Shown here: positions 15,015 to 23,244 of the stretch, piece after piece
Layout: every line of letters starts with the position of its first letter
Position numbering within the stretch: position 1 is the first letter of the stretch
Origin: a virus
Virus record (IMG/VR): IMGVR_UViG_3300005613_000320
Span: 1-28,771 of that record
Direction: 5' to 3' (one strand)
Length of the DNA: 28,771 nucleotides
Notes under the pieces: model-generated
The model's database searches: none
Seen by the model: only the letters and a program-made list of their open reading frames with translations
What the model was told of the DNA's origin: nothing
Program-made: the position numbers and the translations under genes

Positions 15015-15553
15015 AACAGAAAGAACCTAACTTGACGTTTTCGCATCCAACAGCTGGTGCGTTAGATATTGGTGAAGAAAAACAGGATAACGTATTAAGA
15101 AAGCACCACGTTCAACTATCTGGTGGTAGCGGTGCAGCACTACACATCTACAAAGATGGTGGTTGGGGACTGTTTGCTGCACCAAACGATAAGGGGTCCA
15201 CACTACTCCAGGAAGGTAAGGGTCCTATTGCTATTCAAGCAGAAGGTGATATTCTGATTGATGCTGGTGGTGATCTTACGCTGCGGGGTAAAAACATCAC
15301 AATGGAAACTACCGACCAGGATGGTGATATTGTACTAAACGCAATTCATAACATCAGGTTGGACGCAGATAATAACGTCACCGTACTAGGAACTAATGTT
15401 ACCACAAAGGCAACATCTACACTATTGAATGCTGCTGATGGTTGGGTCATCAATTCCGGTTCTACTAATTTCCTATTGGATCAGAAGACAAAACTAATTC
15501 CAGATGGTCTATCAGATCTGGTAAATACATTACTAGGAGAACTTGTACTATGA
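15011..15553 (+). CDS. Separate spike needle protein (gp5C/VgrG-like octad repeats)
   Basis: A 180-residue protein. Residues 73-137 are built from 8-residue beta repeats, for example IAIQAEGD then ILIDAGGD, continuing nearly without break (one 10-residue unit). This is the VxGxxxxx-type octad of T4 gp5C, which winds three chains into a triple beta-helix needle. N-terminal residues 31-65 (HHVQLSGGSGAALHIY, GGWGLFAAP) may form the connection to gp5. In T4 the needle is the C-terminal part of gp5, cut from it by proteolysis; here it is a separate gene overlapping gp5 by four bases. It should form the membrane-piercing tip beneath gp5. Repeat assignment is seen in sequence; function follows from the family. 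Confidence 0.75.
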   Translation: MKQKEPNLTFSHPTAGALDIGEEKQDNVLRKHHVQLSGGSGAALHIYKDGGWGLFAAPNDKGSTLLQEGKGPIAIQAEGDILIDAGGDLTLRGKNITMETTDQDGDIVLNAIHNIRLDADNNVTVLGTNVTTKATSTLLNAADGWVINSGSTNFLLDQKTKLIPDGLSDLVNTLLGELVL

Positions 15554-16386
15554 GCATCGCAGGCGAACTATCGGCAGGTAAGGTTTATATCGGACCAGAA
15601 GTTCCAACTAGACTGGATCAGTCCATGCTAACATTGAATGGTGAAAGTCCATTCTCAGGCACACTAGCTTGTGTGGGACCGGCATTCTTCGGTGCTCCTA
15701 CCAGTCCAGGATTTGCTAGAGCAGCAGTCAACATTGGTGCTCCAATGGCACCATTTGTTCCTAGTATTCCTACGCTGGGTCTTGATGTTACTGGTGGTAC
15801 CCACCATAATGGGTATATGAATAACTTTGGTGTTAGCAATTTCTTTGGGATGGGCAACACCTTAGGTGTGCTAAACAAGATCGGAACCAACAATGCTATT
15901 GGCTTATCCAACAGGGTGGGGTATAATATCGGTGTTGGAGGCGAGCAGAACGCACAGCCATCGCAAACAGATGCTGCTGCAAATAAAACTTCTGCTGCTC
16001 CGCTATACACACATTATGGGAATATGACTGTGACTGGAGCATTTTCTGCTGGAGCAAAGGCATTTGAGATTGAGCACCCACTCAATCCCGGTAAGAAATT
16101 GATGCACGGTGCCTTGGAAGGACCGGAGCACGCTGTCTATGTGCGTGGTAAAGTCACGACTGACGGTATTATTGAACTACCACTATATTGGACTAAACTT
16201 GTTGATCCTGAATCGATCACAGTTCAATTGACTCCCTGCCGTTTTGGTCAGGACTTGTTTGTTGATCGTATCGAATGGGGTCAGAAGGTCGTCGTCAGAA
16301 ACGCAACTGGTGGAGCCATTGAAGCCTACTACTTTGTTCAGGGCACACGGGTCGATGTTCCTGCCCTTGACGTGGAACCCGAGTGA
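15550..16386 (+). CDS. Spike-tip or tail-fibre protein with hexad repeats
   Basis: A 278-residue protein overlapping the needle gene by ATGA. Residues 90-125 are six successive hexads of the form x-N-x-x-G-x (e.g. MNNFGV then SNFFGM), probably a narrow beta helix or fibre shaft. A low-complexity linker (130-150) leads to a C-terminal domain with KAFEIEHPLNPGKKLMHGAL, then EGPEHAVYVRG and IELPLYWTKLVDPESITVQL. This E-H-P...L-x-H...EGPE pattern occurs at the ends of phage tail fibres and spikes and usually lies by the intramolecular chaperone region. It may extend the gp5 spike or be a small fibre; no PAAR motif is evident. Confidence 0.6.
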   Translation: MSIAGELSAGKVYIGPEVPTRLDQSMLTLNGESPFSGTLACVGPAFFGAPTSPGFARAAVNIGAPMAPFVPSIPTLGLDVTGGTHHNGYMNNFGVSNFFGMGNTLGVLNKIGTNNAIGLSNRVGYNIGVGGEQNAQPSQTDAAANKTSAAPLYTHYGNMTVTGAFSAGAKAFEIEHPLNPGKKLMHGALEGPEHAVYVRGKVTTDGIIELPLYWTKLVDPESITVQLTPCRFGQDLFVDRIEWGQKVVVRNATGGAIEAYYFVQGTRVDVPALDVEPE

Positions 16387-16395
16387 TGGTAGAAT
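16367..16395 (+). promoter_or_regulatory. Sigma70-type promoter for small-gene cluster
   Basis: TTGACG (16367-16372), 17-base spacer, TAGAAT (16390-16395). The start of transcription would be near 16402, just before AGGA (16405-16408) and the ATG at 16417. It lies over the end of the preceding structural gene and would let host polymerase express 16417-16979 early. Confidence 0.65.
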
Positions 16396-16416
16396 GAGGT
16401 CTGCAGGAATCCCCCA

Positions 16417-16611
16417 ATGCATCTAGACATCCTTGACGAATACGTCGAAAAAATCAAAATTGACGTTGTAGCACGCAAGTTCTACATGTATGGATCAGAT
16501 GGATCTGAGATCGAGATTCCATGTGATGCAGACCAATTTATGAATATGCTAGTCGTAGCAAGAGACTGGACAGATCAAGCAGATGTCGAAGTCGAATACG
16601 CCGGGCATTAG
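16417..16611 (+). CDS. Small acidic hypothetical protein
   Basis: A 64-residue acidic protein (MHLDILDEYVEKIKIDVVAR) with alternating strand and helix character: KFYMYGSDGSEIEI looks like a beta hairpin, and CDADQFMNMLVVARDW like a helix. I do not recognise a family. AGGA at 16405-16408, 8 bases upstream, fixes the start, and a sigma70-type promoter precedes it. Its end overlaps the zinc-finger gene by 29 bases. It is first of three small genes set between large virion genes; an early regulatory or host-takeover role is possible but only inferred from promoter type and size. Confidence 0.7.
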   Translation: MHLDILDEYVEKIKIDVVARKFYMYGSDGSEIEIPCDADQFMNMLVVARDWTDQADVEVEYAGH

Positions 16612-16747
16612 ATGCCCAATGTGTGGTAAGATCTGTGCTAATCGAATAGAATTCGGATCCCACTTGCGAAGGTGTAAAAGAGCAAACGACAAGTTTGTCT
16701 TCAATCGAAGACAAAAGGAGCGTAAAAAGAAGAACCGAGGTAAATAA
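16583..16747 (+). CDS. Small zinc-finger protein
   Basis: A 54-residue basic protein, ATG 16583 to TAA 16745-16747. Residues 11-31 form a zinc-finger pattern: CPMC (C11, C14), then SHLRRC with H27 and C31, i.e. CxxC-x12-HxxxC. The rest is strongly basic (RRQKERKKKNRGK at the end), suggesting nucleic-acid binding. It overlaps the preceding gene by 29 bases in another frame and ends in a GTAAATAA motif before the next gene. No clear ribosome site, so translation may be coupled. A small phage transcription or nucleic-acid binding factor is the likely role. Confidence 0.65.
   Translation: MSKSNTPGIRCPMCGKICANRIEFGSHLRRCKRANDKFVFNRRQKERKKKNRGK
16740..16746 (+). promoter_or_regulatory. Possible late promoter motif (GTAAATA)
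   Basis: GTAAATA overlaps the stop of the zinc-finger gene and precedes the next ATG by 14 bases. It differs from CTAAATA in its first base, so it is a weak candidate supported mainly by the repeated stop-overlap arrangement elsewhere in the window. Confidence 0.25.
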
Positions 16748-16760
16748 TTTTTAACCCTTA

Positions 16761-16979
16761 ATGCACCATATCCTTATGGACGACATTTCCATGGAAAATT
16801 GGCAGAAAGTAAAAGATGCAATGGAGGCATCGGGCAGCACAAACAACTTCTACTATAAAAGAGCTTGTGCTATCCTTGGTGGACAGAAAGACCCTATCAA
16901 CGCAATACTGAGACCCGTAGAAGTTGATTACACACCATACGAAGAATCAAAAGATTACGACGGCGAGGAACGAGCTTGA
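16761..16979 (+). CDS. Small hypothetical protein
   Basis: A 72-residue protein. The core ENWQKVKDAMEASG, then NNFYYKRACAILGGQ and DPINAIL, looks like two or three helices with a conserved-type YKRA segment. I do not recognise the family. The start is uncertain: ATG 16761 gives 72 residues, and ATG 16776 (MDDISMENWQKV) gives 67. Neither has a good ribosome site. The C-terminus is acidic and tyrosine-rich (VDYTPYEESKDYDG). It is the last of the small-gene group and is convergent, with 8 bases between, with the minus-strand structural gene. Confidence 0.65.
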   Translation: MHHILMDDISMENWQKVKDAMEASGSTNNFYYKRACAILGGQKDPINAILRPVEVDYTPYEESKDYDGEERA

Positions 16980-16987
16980 CGAATAAG

Positions 16988-17710
16988 TTATTCTAAGAAC
17001 CATTGTTGGTTATCTGGATCTTCCAGTGCTACAATTAGATTTTGTTTCTTGACGATTTCACCTTCTAACTGAACTTTAGCAACATCATAACCATATTTTT
17101 GTAGTTGATATCTTGCTCTTTCTTCTTTCAAGATATTGATTTCTGTGATTACCTCATTTCGCTGTGTGCGGAGTGGGGTAATTTGTGCTTGCAAATTACT
17201 GATAGATGTAGCATATCCGGCACAGTCTACTCCATCATCTGATGCAAAGTTTGCATATGTACCAATAGATACTGTACTAATACCATTATAAGTTCCAACG
17301 CCTAGGTTATTTGCTGTGAGAACTTGCTGGGATTGGGAGAATGGATTTGGTGAAGTAAACGACCAGATGTGTAGATTGACCTGATCACCAATAACTGATG
17401 TTACAGTTGTTCCAAGACCCACACAGCCAAATGCGTTAGCAGATTGTCCTAAACCAACAATCTGTTCTTGTAGATTTCTGATTTGGTTGTTTAGTGATAG
17501 AATTCTGGTATCTAAACCTTTTGTAGAAGGGTCAAATCTATTGATCTGATCGTTGACGCCTTCGATAATTGCTGTCGGTTCTTCATCTTCTTCAGTTTTA
17601 ATTACAAGACCTTTAATAACTTGATCTAACTGCTCTAACTGTGTTTGATCTTGTTTAATTGCACGCTTATAAGATTCAATCAAATACTCCGTTTCTGGAC
17701 CGGCAGGCAT
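16988..17710 (-). CDS. Coiled-coil virion structural protein
   Basis: A 240-residue protein. Two long helical arms (about residues 10-95, rich in LEQLDQV and LNNQIRNLQEQI heptads, and about 180-235, LQAQITPLRTQRNEVITEI) enclose a small strand-rich globular middle containing FGCVGLGTTVTSV and VNLHIWSFTSP. This hairpin-with-head plan suggests a trimeric or dimeric fibre or connector. I do not recognise a T4 counterpart. ATG 17710 (MPAGPETEYLIESY) is chosen rather than GTG 17758, because a TATAAATA late promoter on this strand (17747-17740) would lie inside the longer reading and the GTG start would overlap the facing gene. Confidence 0.7.
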   Translation of the reverse strand: MPAGPETEYLIESYKRAIKQDQTQLEQLDQVIKGLVIKTEEDEEPTAIIEGVNDQINRFDPSTKGLDTRILSLNNQIRNLQEQIVGLGQSANAFGCVGLGTTVTSVIGDQVNLHIWSFTSPNPFSQSQQVLTANNLGVGTYNGISTVSIGTYANFASDDGVDCAGYATSISNLQAQITPLRTQRNEVITEINILKEERARYQLQKYGYDVAKVQLEGEIVKKQNLIVALEDPDNQQWFLE

Positions 17711-17712
17711 GG

Positions 17713-17720
17713 TATAAATA
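17713..17720 (+). promoter_or_regulatory. TATAAATA late promoter for 1820-residue fibre gene
   Basis: An exact T4-type late -10 octamer, 31 bases before the ATG at 17752. It lies just upstream of the minus-strand ATG and faces the opposing late promoter at 17740-17747. Confidence 0.75.
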
Positions 17721-17739
17721 ACTTGAAGAACGGTGTCAG

Positions 17740-17747
17740 TATTTATA
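17740..17747 (-). promoter_or_regulatory. TATAAATA late promoter for minus-strand structural gene
   Basis: The minus strand reads TATAAATA exactly, 29 bases before the ATG at 17710. Together with the plus-strand copy it forms an inverted pair separated by 19 bases, so the two transcripts would overlap by only a few bases at their 5' ends. Confidence 0.72.
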
Positions 17748-17751
17748 GGCA

Positions 17752-20700
17752 ATGCCACTAAGCAGACTAGAGAATTTCCTTAAGAACGTTCAGGGTAATG
17801 TAATTTACGTTAACCCAGAAGAACTTGATGCAACAGACGATATTTCCAATACTGGCAATTCAAGAACTCGTCCTTTCAAGACGATTCAGCGTGCCCTGAT
17901 TGAGTCTGCTAGATTTTCCTATCAGTTGGGTAAAGATAACGATAGATTTGATAAGACAACTATTTTAGTTTCTCCTGGTGTTCACTACATTGATAACCGC
18001 CCAGGTTTTTCTATTGATACTGGTGGTAACATTGAGGATGTAAATGGTAGTGCGGCATCGATCAATCAACTGACTACCGAATCAAATTTTGATATTCAGG
18101 ATCCAAACAACGTTCTTTATACTTTCAACTCCACTGAAGGTGGTGTAATTCTACCTCGTGGTACATCGATTGTTGGTCAGGATCTTCGTAAGACTAAGAT
18201 TAGACCAAAGTTTGTACCAGATCCATCAAACGATAATATTTCCCGTTCTGCACTATTCCGTGTAACTGGTTCCTGCTGGTTCTTTGGATTCAGTTTCTTC
18301 GACGCAGATCCTAACGACAGAATTTACAGAGACTACACAACTTCTGTATTCACCCCCAACTATTCACACCACAAACTAACCTGCTTTGAGTATGCAGATG
18401 GTGTGAATATCATTTCGGGTAAGGGTAACACCGATCTCGATATGTACTATCATAAGCTTACGCTTGCTTATGGTACAAGTTCTGGTAGAGCACTACCTAA
18501 CTATCCTGCTAATGATGACTTTGAAGCAGTAGTAGATGAGTACCGTATTGTTGGTGCTATCTCCCAGGTCGGTGCAATTCAAATTGAAGACATCTATTCT
18601 GGTGCTACCCCAACAGATACAACTGCAACATCTATTGTTACAGTAGTCACAGAGACTAACCATGGTTTCTCTGTAGGAACTCCTATTCTGATTGCTGGTG
18701 TTGATAACGCTGAGTATGATGGTAGCTATGTTGTGTCTCAAGTACAAAGCGACACTGTATTCACATATTCTCTAGCGAATACTCCAACATCTACAGCAAC
18801 ACCAAACCTTGCCGGTAAGAACCCAACAGTAGAAGTTGAGTCTGATAGTGTATCTTCTTCTTCTCCATATATCTTCAACTGCTCCATCAGATCGGTATTT
18901 GGTCTGAATGGTATGCACGCCGATGGTAGCAAAGCAACCGGATTCAAGTCCATGGTTGTGGCTCAGCTAACCGGTATTGCCCTAAACAAGGACGACAACG
19001 CATACGTCAAGTATAATTCTACAACAGGTATTTACCAAGATCAGGCAGCTCTAGGTTCTGGTGTATCACTACACACAGATAGTCTTGCTAGACATAAACC
19101 AGAATGGCAGAACTTCCACGTCAAGGTATCTAACAACGGTATTATTCAGGCAGTTTCTGTCTTTGCTATTGGTTATGCACAGCATTTCGTTGCTGAGTCT
19201 GGTGGTGATATGTCTATCACCAACTCTAACAGTAACTTTGGTGCAAAATCTTTGGAAGCAGACTTCTTTAGAAGAGAAGCATTCCTCAAGGATGACCAAG
19301 GTTATCTGACTGAAATTATTCCTGCTCAGCAGAATCGTAGAGCAGCAAATGCAGTCAATTATCTACCACTTGATGTAGAAATTATTTCTGGTGCTGGTGC
19401 TACAGATACTAGACTTCACTTCTATCAGTTCAACAGAATTGATGCACCACCATCAAAGTTTGCGAGTAATTATATTGTTGGTGCAAAGACTGACGATCTT
19501 CTGTTCTGTAACGTCAATAACGTCGTTTATTCTGCACCAATCGTAATGCCTGTTCCTGGTGATGAACCAGACGACAGAATTGCTACTAAGAAAGAATATC
19601 TAGTTGGTAGAGTATCTGGTATAAACTCGATCACTGGTAGCACACTAACACTACAAGAGAACCACAGACTACTGCCTGGTGAATCTATTAGAATTTTCTC
19701 GAAAGATGGTGACCTTCCTGATGGTCTTGAGCATAGAACTGTATATTATGCAATCACTGAAAGTCTGAATGCAGACCAGATTCGTATTGCTTCTACTTAC
19801 AACAACGCAATTAACAATAGTAATCTCAGCAATATTAACAACCTGGGAGGAGAACTACGTGTCGTATCTTTAGTATCTGATAAAGAACCAGGAGATCCAG
19901 GTCATCCAATTCAGTTTGATACTAGCGGTTGGTATATCAACGTTGGTGCTGGTAATAGTCTTGCTTCAGGTATCTCGACACAAAGATCTGTAGTTACACC
20001 TAAAACTGGTAATAGTTTCATCAGCAGAACTGATGATATTAGAACTGATGATCAGAAGTCTTATCAACTAAGATATTCTATTCCACAGGTATCTTCTCTT
20101 GCTTCACCACCACAGAATGGTTTCTCGATTGAAGAATCTAGTGCTGTTATTGACGACGATAACTTCCAGAACGATAATACTGCACTAACATCAGTTCAAG
20201 ATCTTCGTACCAAGACAAACATCATCAACGCATCTTGGTCCTCTAATGTTGGTGTTGTTACTACACTATATCCACACAAACTGAAAGAAGGTCAGTTGGT
20301 TGAAATCCAACGCCTGAAGTCTACTAACAATGAAACCGGTGCTCAGAACTCAGGTTTCAATGGTCTATTCGTTGTTTCTGATGTTGTTGACCGTGTTACT
20401 TTCAACGTTGGTCTGAACACTGACCCAGGTGGTATTTCTACCATTGCTTCTAGTTCTAACAATGTTCCATATACATTCTATGATAGAACAATTATTGGTT
20501 CTGGTAGAACTGATTCTCCATACTTTATCAAGCGTGATTTTGGTCCTTCTTATCAGATCTATGATCAGACTGAAATTCAAAGTTATACACGAGATGTCCA
20601 AGATGGTGTCTATGATCTAACTATTCTTGGTTATCTTGATAATGTTGCTGTTACACCATTCTCCACAGCATCCAATAAGTTCCCACAGAACTATGCAGAT

Positions 20701-23214
20701 CTAATTCCAGTCAGTGGTCAGGATAATGTTATCGATGATCCTCAGGCAGCATCCAGTTATGCGATGCGTAATATTATTGGTCAGGTAGAAACAAGTGACC
20801 CTGCTGATAGTGTTACAAGGGAATCTTTGGATAGTTTCCTAGAGCAAACTGGTATTGGTATCGGCATTACAGGATCTTCTATTTCTGGTGATACGGTAAC
20901 TATTCAGACTGAGGTTGAGCATGGTCTTCGTGGTATTAAAGAAATTACTCTATCCAATGCCGGTGCTGACTTGGGTGATAATAGTGGATCTGCTGAGTTC
21001 TACTTTAATATCCGAGCAGAAGGTGGTTCTGGTACAGGTTGCCTAGTTGATGTAACGGTCAACGCAGCAAGTGTAGTCAGTGCAATAACAATTAGAGAAC
21101 CTGGTAGTGGTTACACTGTTGGTGAAACATTAACCTTACGTGGTCTTCCAACACACGGAACTCCTACTGCTCCAACTATTGATGTTGATACAATTTACAA
21201 TGAGGTTGGTGATGTTATTCAGGTTATCGGTGTTAGCAGCGAGACCTACAACGGTCTATACAGAATCACTTCTATCCCCGACAATAAGCAGATCAGCTAC
21301 ACTGCGGTAGCAGGTGCAGCGGCAACTGATGGTATCTTCTATCATGTTGGTGTTGCTACAGATATTCAGACTATTTCACATGACCCCAGCAGCGGTATTG
21401 CGACGGTCACAATGCTTAGTGATCTTGGTCTTCGCCGTGGTGATCAAATTGTTATTGATGGTTGTACTGGGTTCTCCACAGTCTATAACGGCACACACTT
21501 TATTATTGATCGTATTGGTTATGGTTCTTCACTAACAGTCAATCTTGGTATTACAAGTAATGCTCCTGCACTGACTGGTGTAGCAACAGCACACGGTACA
21601 GGTTTCTCTGTCCGTGGAAATGGTCGTGGTGTTCCAATCTATGGTGGTAAGACACTAGAACTAACTTCTGGGATTACTACAACCACAACAACAATCAACC
21701 TGACCGAGAACGGACTAGATGCATCTGTTCAGCGTGGTGATTACTTCTTGATTGAAAGTGAAATTGTTAGATCCACAAATGGCGGTACTGGTTTCATCCG
21801 TGCTTGCCTAGGTTCTAATGCTGCACCACACGATGCAAACGTCAAAGCAAGGAAAATCAACCCACTACCAGTAGAGAACCGTAGATATTCTATTCTACGT
21901 GCTTCTGGTCATACGTTTGAATATGTTGGTTTTGGTCCTGGTAACTATTCTACTGCGATGCCGCAGACACAGGATAGAGTTCTAACTGAGAACGAGAAAG
22001 TTATCTCCCAGTCACTACAAACTCGTGGTGGCTTGGTTGTTTACACCGGCATGAATGATGTTGGTGAATTCTTCATCGGCAGAACTAAGTTTGATCCTAC
22101 AACTGGTAAGCAAGAAACATTTGGTTTCGATGCTGCTACTGAAGGTGGTACAATCAATGAAGACTCGACAAGTCTAACAGTTGATAATCTAACCGTCAAT
22201 GATAACCTTCTAAGTCTAGGTAACACCGAAGTTATTTGGCTAAGTTTGAAGGGTAATCGCTTCTCATCAGATATCAACAAGAACGTTACTGTTGGTATCC
22301 GTGACGGCAATGATTGCCCACCAACAAACCAGAACAACGATAACATTCTATTCAGAACAGAATGGGATCGTGGTGGTTACATGGGTTGGGTCAGAACCAA
22401 CGAAGCAGTTGCTGATCAGCGTTGGAAGCGTTTCGGTCTAGTATCACACGAATGTACTTCCGAACACTACTCAATGGATAAGTTGGGTGTTGGTGTTACC
22501 TACGCGATGGACATTTCTGTTCTATCGATTTCTGGTTTCAGTACATTCAGTGGAGATACATTCACAACTGGTTTCAGCACAGTAACAAGAGATGTAAACA
22601 TTGGCGCTGGTCAAACATATCGCGTCAATAGTAATCCACTACTACCAGTTGGTATGGTTATGCCTTTCGCGGGTACAACTGCACCACCACTTTACAGGTT
22701 CTGTGATGGTTCTGAAGTTTCTAGAACAACATTTGCAGCACTATTTGAAGCCATCGGTACGCAGTACGGCGCGGGCGATTCTAGTACCACGTTCAACTTG
22801 CCAGATATGCGTGGTCGCGTGATTGCTGCTCCTGATAATATGGGTGGAACAGCAGCAAATAGATTGTCTGGTCAGACAGCGAACTCTTCACAGTCTACCA
22901 ACTTCAATGCTCCTGGTGTAACTGGTGGTGATCAAGAGCACGTTCAGACAGTTGCTGAAATCGCAACGCACGGTCACGCTGGTTCTTCTACTGATAATGC
23001 TTTTACTGGGGTAAATGACAATGCTGTCCAACATCCAGTTGCTGCTAGCTTAACATCTGGTGGTTCGGGTGTAAGTCGAGCAAACGCCACCCAAACCGCA
23101 ATTGATCTGACGCACAACCACACCGTTACAATCGCTAACAACGGTTCTAGTCATCCAATGAACAATGTTCAACCAACAATGGCTATGAACTACATTATCT
23201 TTGCGAATGCCTAA
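17752..23214 (+). CDS. Giant beta-helical fibre protein with tail-collar domain (gp12-like C-terminus)
   Basis: An 1820-residue protein. The N-terminus (QGNVIYVNPEELDATD, then SRTRPFKTIQRALIESARFS) and residues to about 520 have a pectate-lyase-like parallel beta-helix character, ending in SITNSNSNFGAKSL. The middle (520-1620) repeats modules of the form T-x-x-x-H-G-L...G-D-x-V-x-I...Y-N-G-x-Y-x-V. From about 1629 a Phage Tail Collar domain begins (VGMVMPFAGTTAPP, FCDGSEVSRTTFAALF, FNLPDMRGRV) with H1740-x-H1742 and H1788-x-H1790 metal-site candidates, as in T4 short tail fibre gp12. It probably forms baseplate-attached receptor-binding fibres. A TATAAATA promoter precedes it; its stop is part of CTAAATA for the next gene. 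Confidence 0.8.
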   Translation: MPLSRLENFLKNVQGNVIYVNPEELDATDDISNTGNSRTRPFKTIQRALIESARFSYQLGKDNDRFDKTTILVSPGVHYIDNRPGFSIDTGGNIEDVNGSAASINQLTTESNFDIQDPNNVLYTFNSTEGGVILPRGTSIVGQDLRKTKIRPKFVPDPSNDNISRSALFRVTGSCWFFGFSFFDADPNDRIYRDYTTSVFTPNYSHHKLTCFEYADGVNIISGKGNTDLDMYYHKLTLAYGTSSGRALPNYPANDDFEAVVDEYRIVGAISQVGAIQIEDIYSGATPTDTTATSIVTVVTETNHGFSVGTPILIAGVDNAEYDGSYVVSQVQSDTVFTYSLANTPTSTATPNLAGKNPTVEVESDSVSSSSPYIFNCSIRSVFGLNGMHADGSKATGFKSMVVAQLTGIALNKDDNAYVKYNSTTGIYQDQAALGSGVSLHTDSLARHKPEWQNFHVKVSNNGIIQAVSVFAIGYAQHFVAESGGDMSITNSNSNFGAKSLEADFFRREAFLKDDQGYLTEIIPAQQNRRAANAVNYLPLDVEIISGAGATDTRLHFYQFNRIDAPPSKFASNYIVGAKTDDLLFCNVNNVVYSAPIVMPVPGDEPDDRIATKKEYLVGRVSGINSITGSTLTLQENHRLLPGESIRIFSKDGDLPDGLEHRTVYYAITESLNADQIRIASTYNNAINNSNLSNINNLGGELRVVSLVSDKEPGDPGHPIQFDTSGWYINVGAGNSLASGISTQRSVVTPKTGNSFISRTDDIRTDDQKSYQLRYSIPQVSSLASPPQNGFSIEESSAVIDDDNFQNDNTALTSVQDLRTKTNIINASWSSNVGVVTTLYPHKLKEGQLVEIQRLKSTNNETGAQNSGFNGLFVVSDVVDRVTFNVGLNTDPGGISTIASSSNNVPYTFYDRTIIGSGRTDSPYFIKRDFGPSYQIYDQTEIQSYTRDVQDGVYDLTILGYLDNVAVTPFSTASNKFPQNYADLIPVSGQDNVIDDPQAASSYAMRNIIGQVETSDPADSVTRESLDSFLEQTGIGIGITGSSISGDTVTIQTEVEHGLRGIKEITLSNAGADLGDNSGSAEFYFNIRAEGGSGTGCLVDVTVNAASVVSAITIREPGSGYTVGETLTLRGLPTHGTPTAPTIDVDTIYNEVGDVIQVIGVSSETYNGLYRITSIPDNKQISYTAVAGAAATDGIFYHVGVATDIQTISHDPSSGIATVTMLSDLGLRRGDQIVIDGCTGFSTVYNGTHFIIDRIGYGSSLTVNLGITSNAPALTGVATAHGTGFSVRGNGRGVPIYGGKTLELTSGITTTTTTINLTENGLDASVQRGDYFLIESEIVRSTNGGTGFIRACLGSNAAPHDANVKARKINPLPVENRRYSILRASGHTFEYVGFGPGNYSTAMPQTQDRVLTENEKVISQSLQTRGGLVVYTGMNDVGEFFIGRTKFDPTTGKQETFGFDAATEGGTINEDSTSLTVDNLTVNDNLLSLGNTEVIWLSLKGNRFSSDINKNVTVGIRDGNDCPPTNQNNDNILFRTEWDRGGYMGWVRTNEAVADQRWKRFGLVSHECTSEHYSMDKLGVGVTYAMDISVLSISGFSTFSGDTFTTGFSTVTRDVNIGAGQTYRVNSNPLLPVGMVMPFAGTTAPPLYRFCDGSEVSRTTFAALFEAIGTQYGAGDSSTTFNLPDMRGRVIAAPDNMGGTAANRLSGQTANSSQSTNFNAPGVTGGDQEHVQTVAEIATHGHAGSSTDNAFTGVNDNAVQHPVAASLTSGGSGVSRANATQTAIDLTHNHTVTIANNGSSHPMNNVQPTMAMNYIIFANA

Positions 23215-23217
23215 ATA
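23211..23217 (+). promoter_or_regulatory. CTAAATA late promoter motif
   Basis: It includes the TAA stop of the 1820-residue gene and lies 27 bases before the ATG at 23245. Confidence 0.55.
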
Positions 23218-23244
23218 CCTAAAAATCTGGAAGTTACTAGATAG

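Noticed and set aside
15618-16010. 130-codon minus-strand ORF
   Set aside because: Antisense to the hexad-repeat protein; its repeats merely mirror those of the sense gene.
16981-16993. GAATAA-G-TTATTC palindrome between convergent genes
   Set aside because: Only six A/T-rich pairs and a one-base loop with no T tract; not a credible terminator.
17711-17758. N-terminal extension of the minus-strand structural gene from GTG 17758
   Set aside because: It would overlap the facing gene's start and contain the TATAAATA late promoter within coding sequence; ATG 17710 is more economical.
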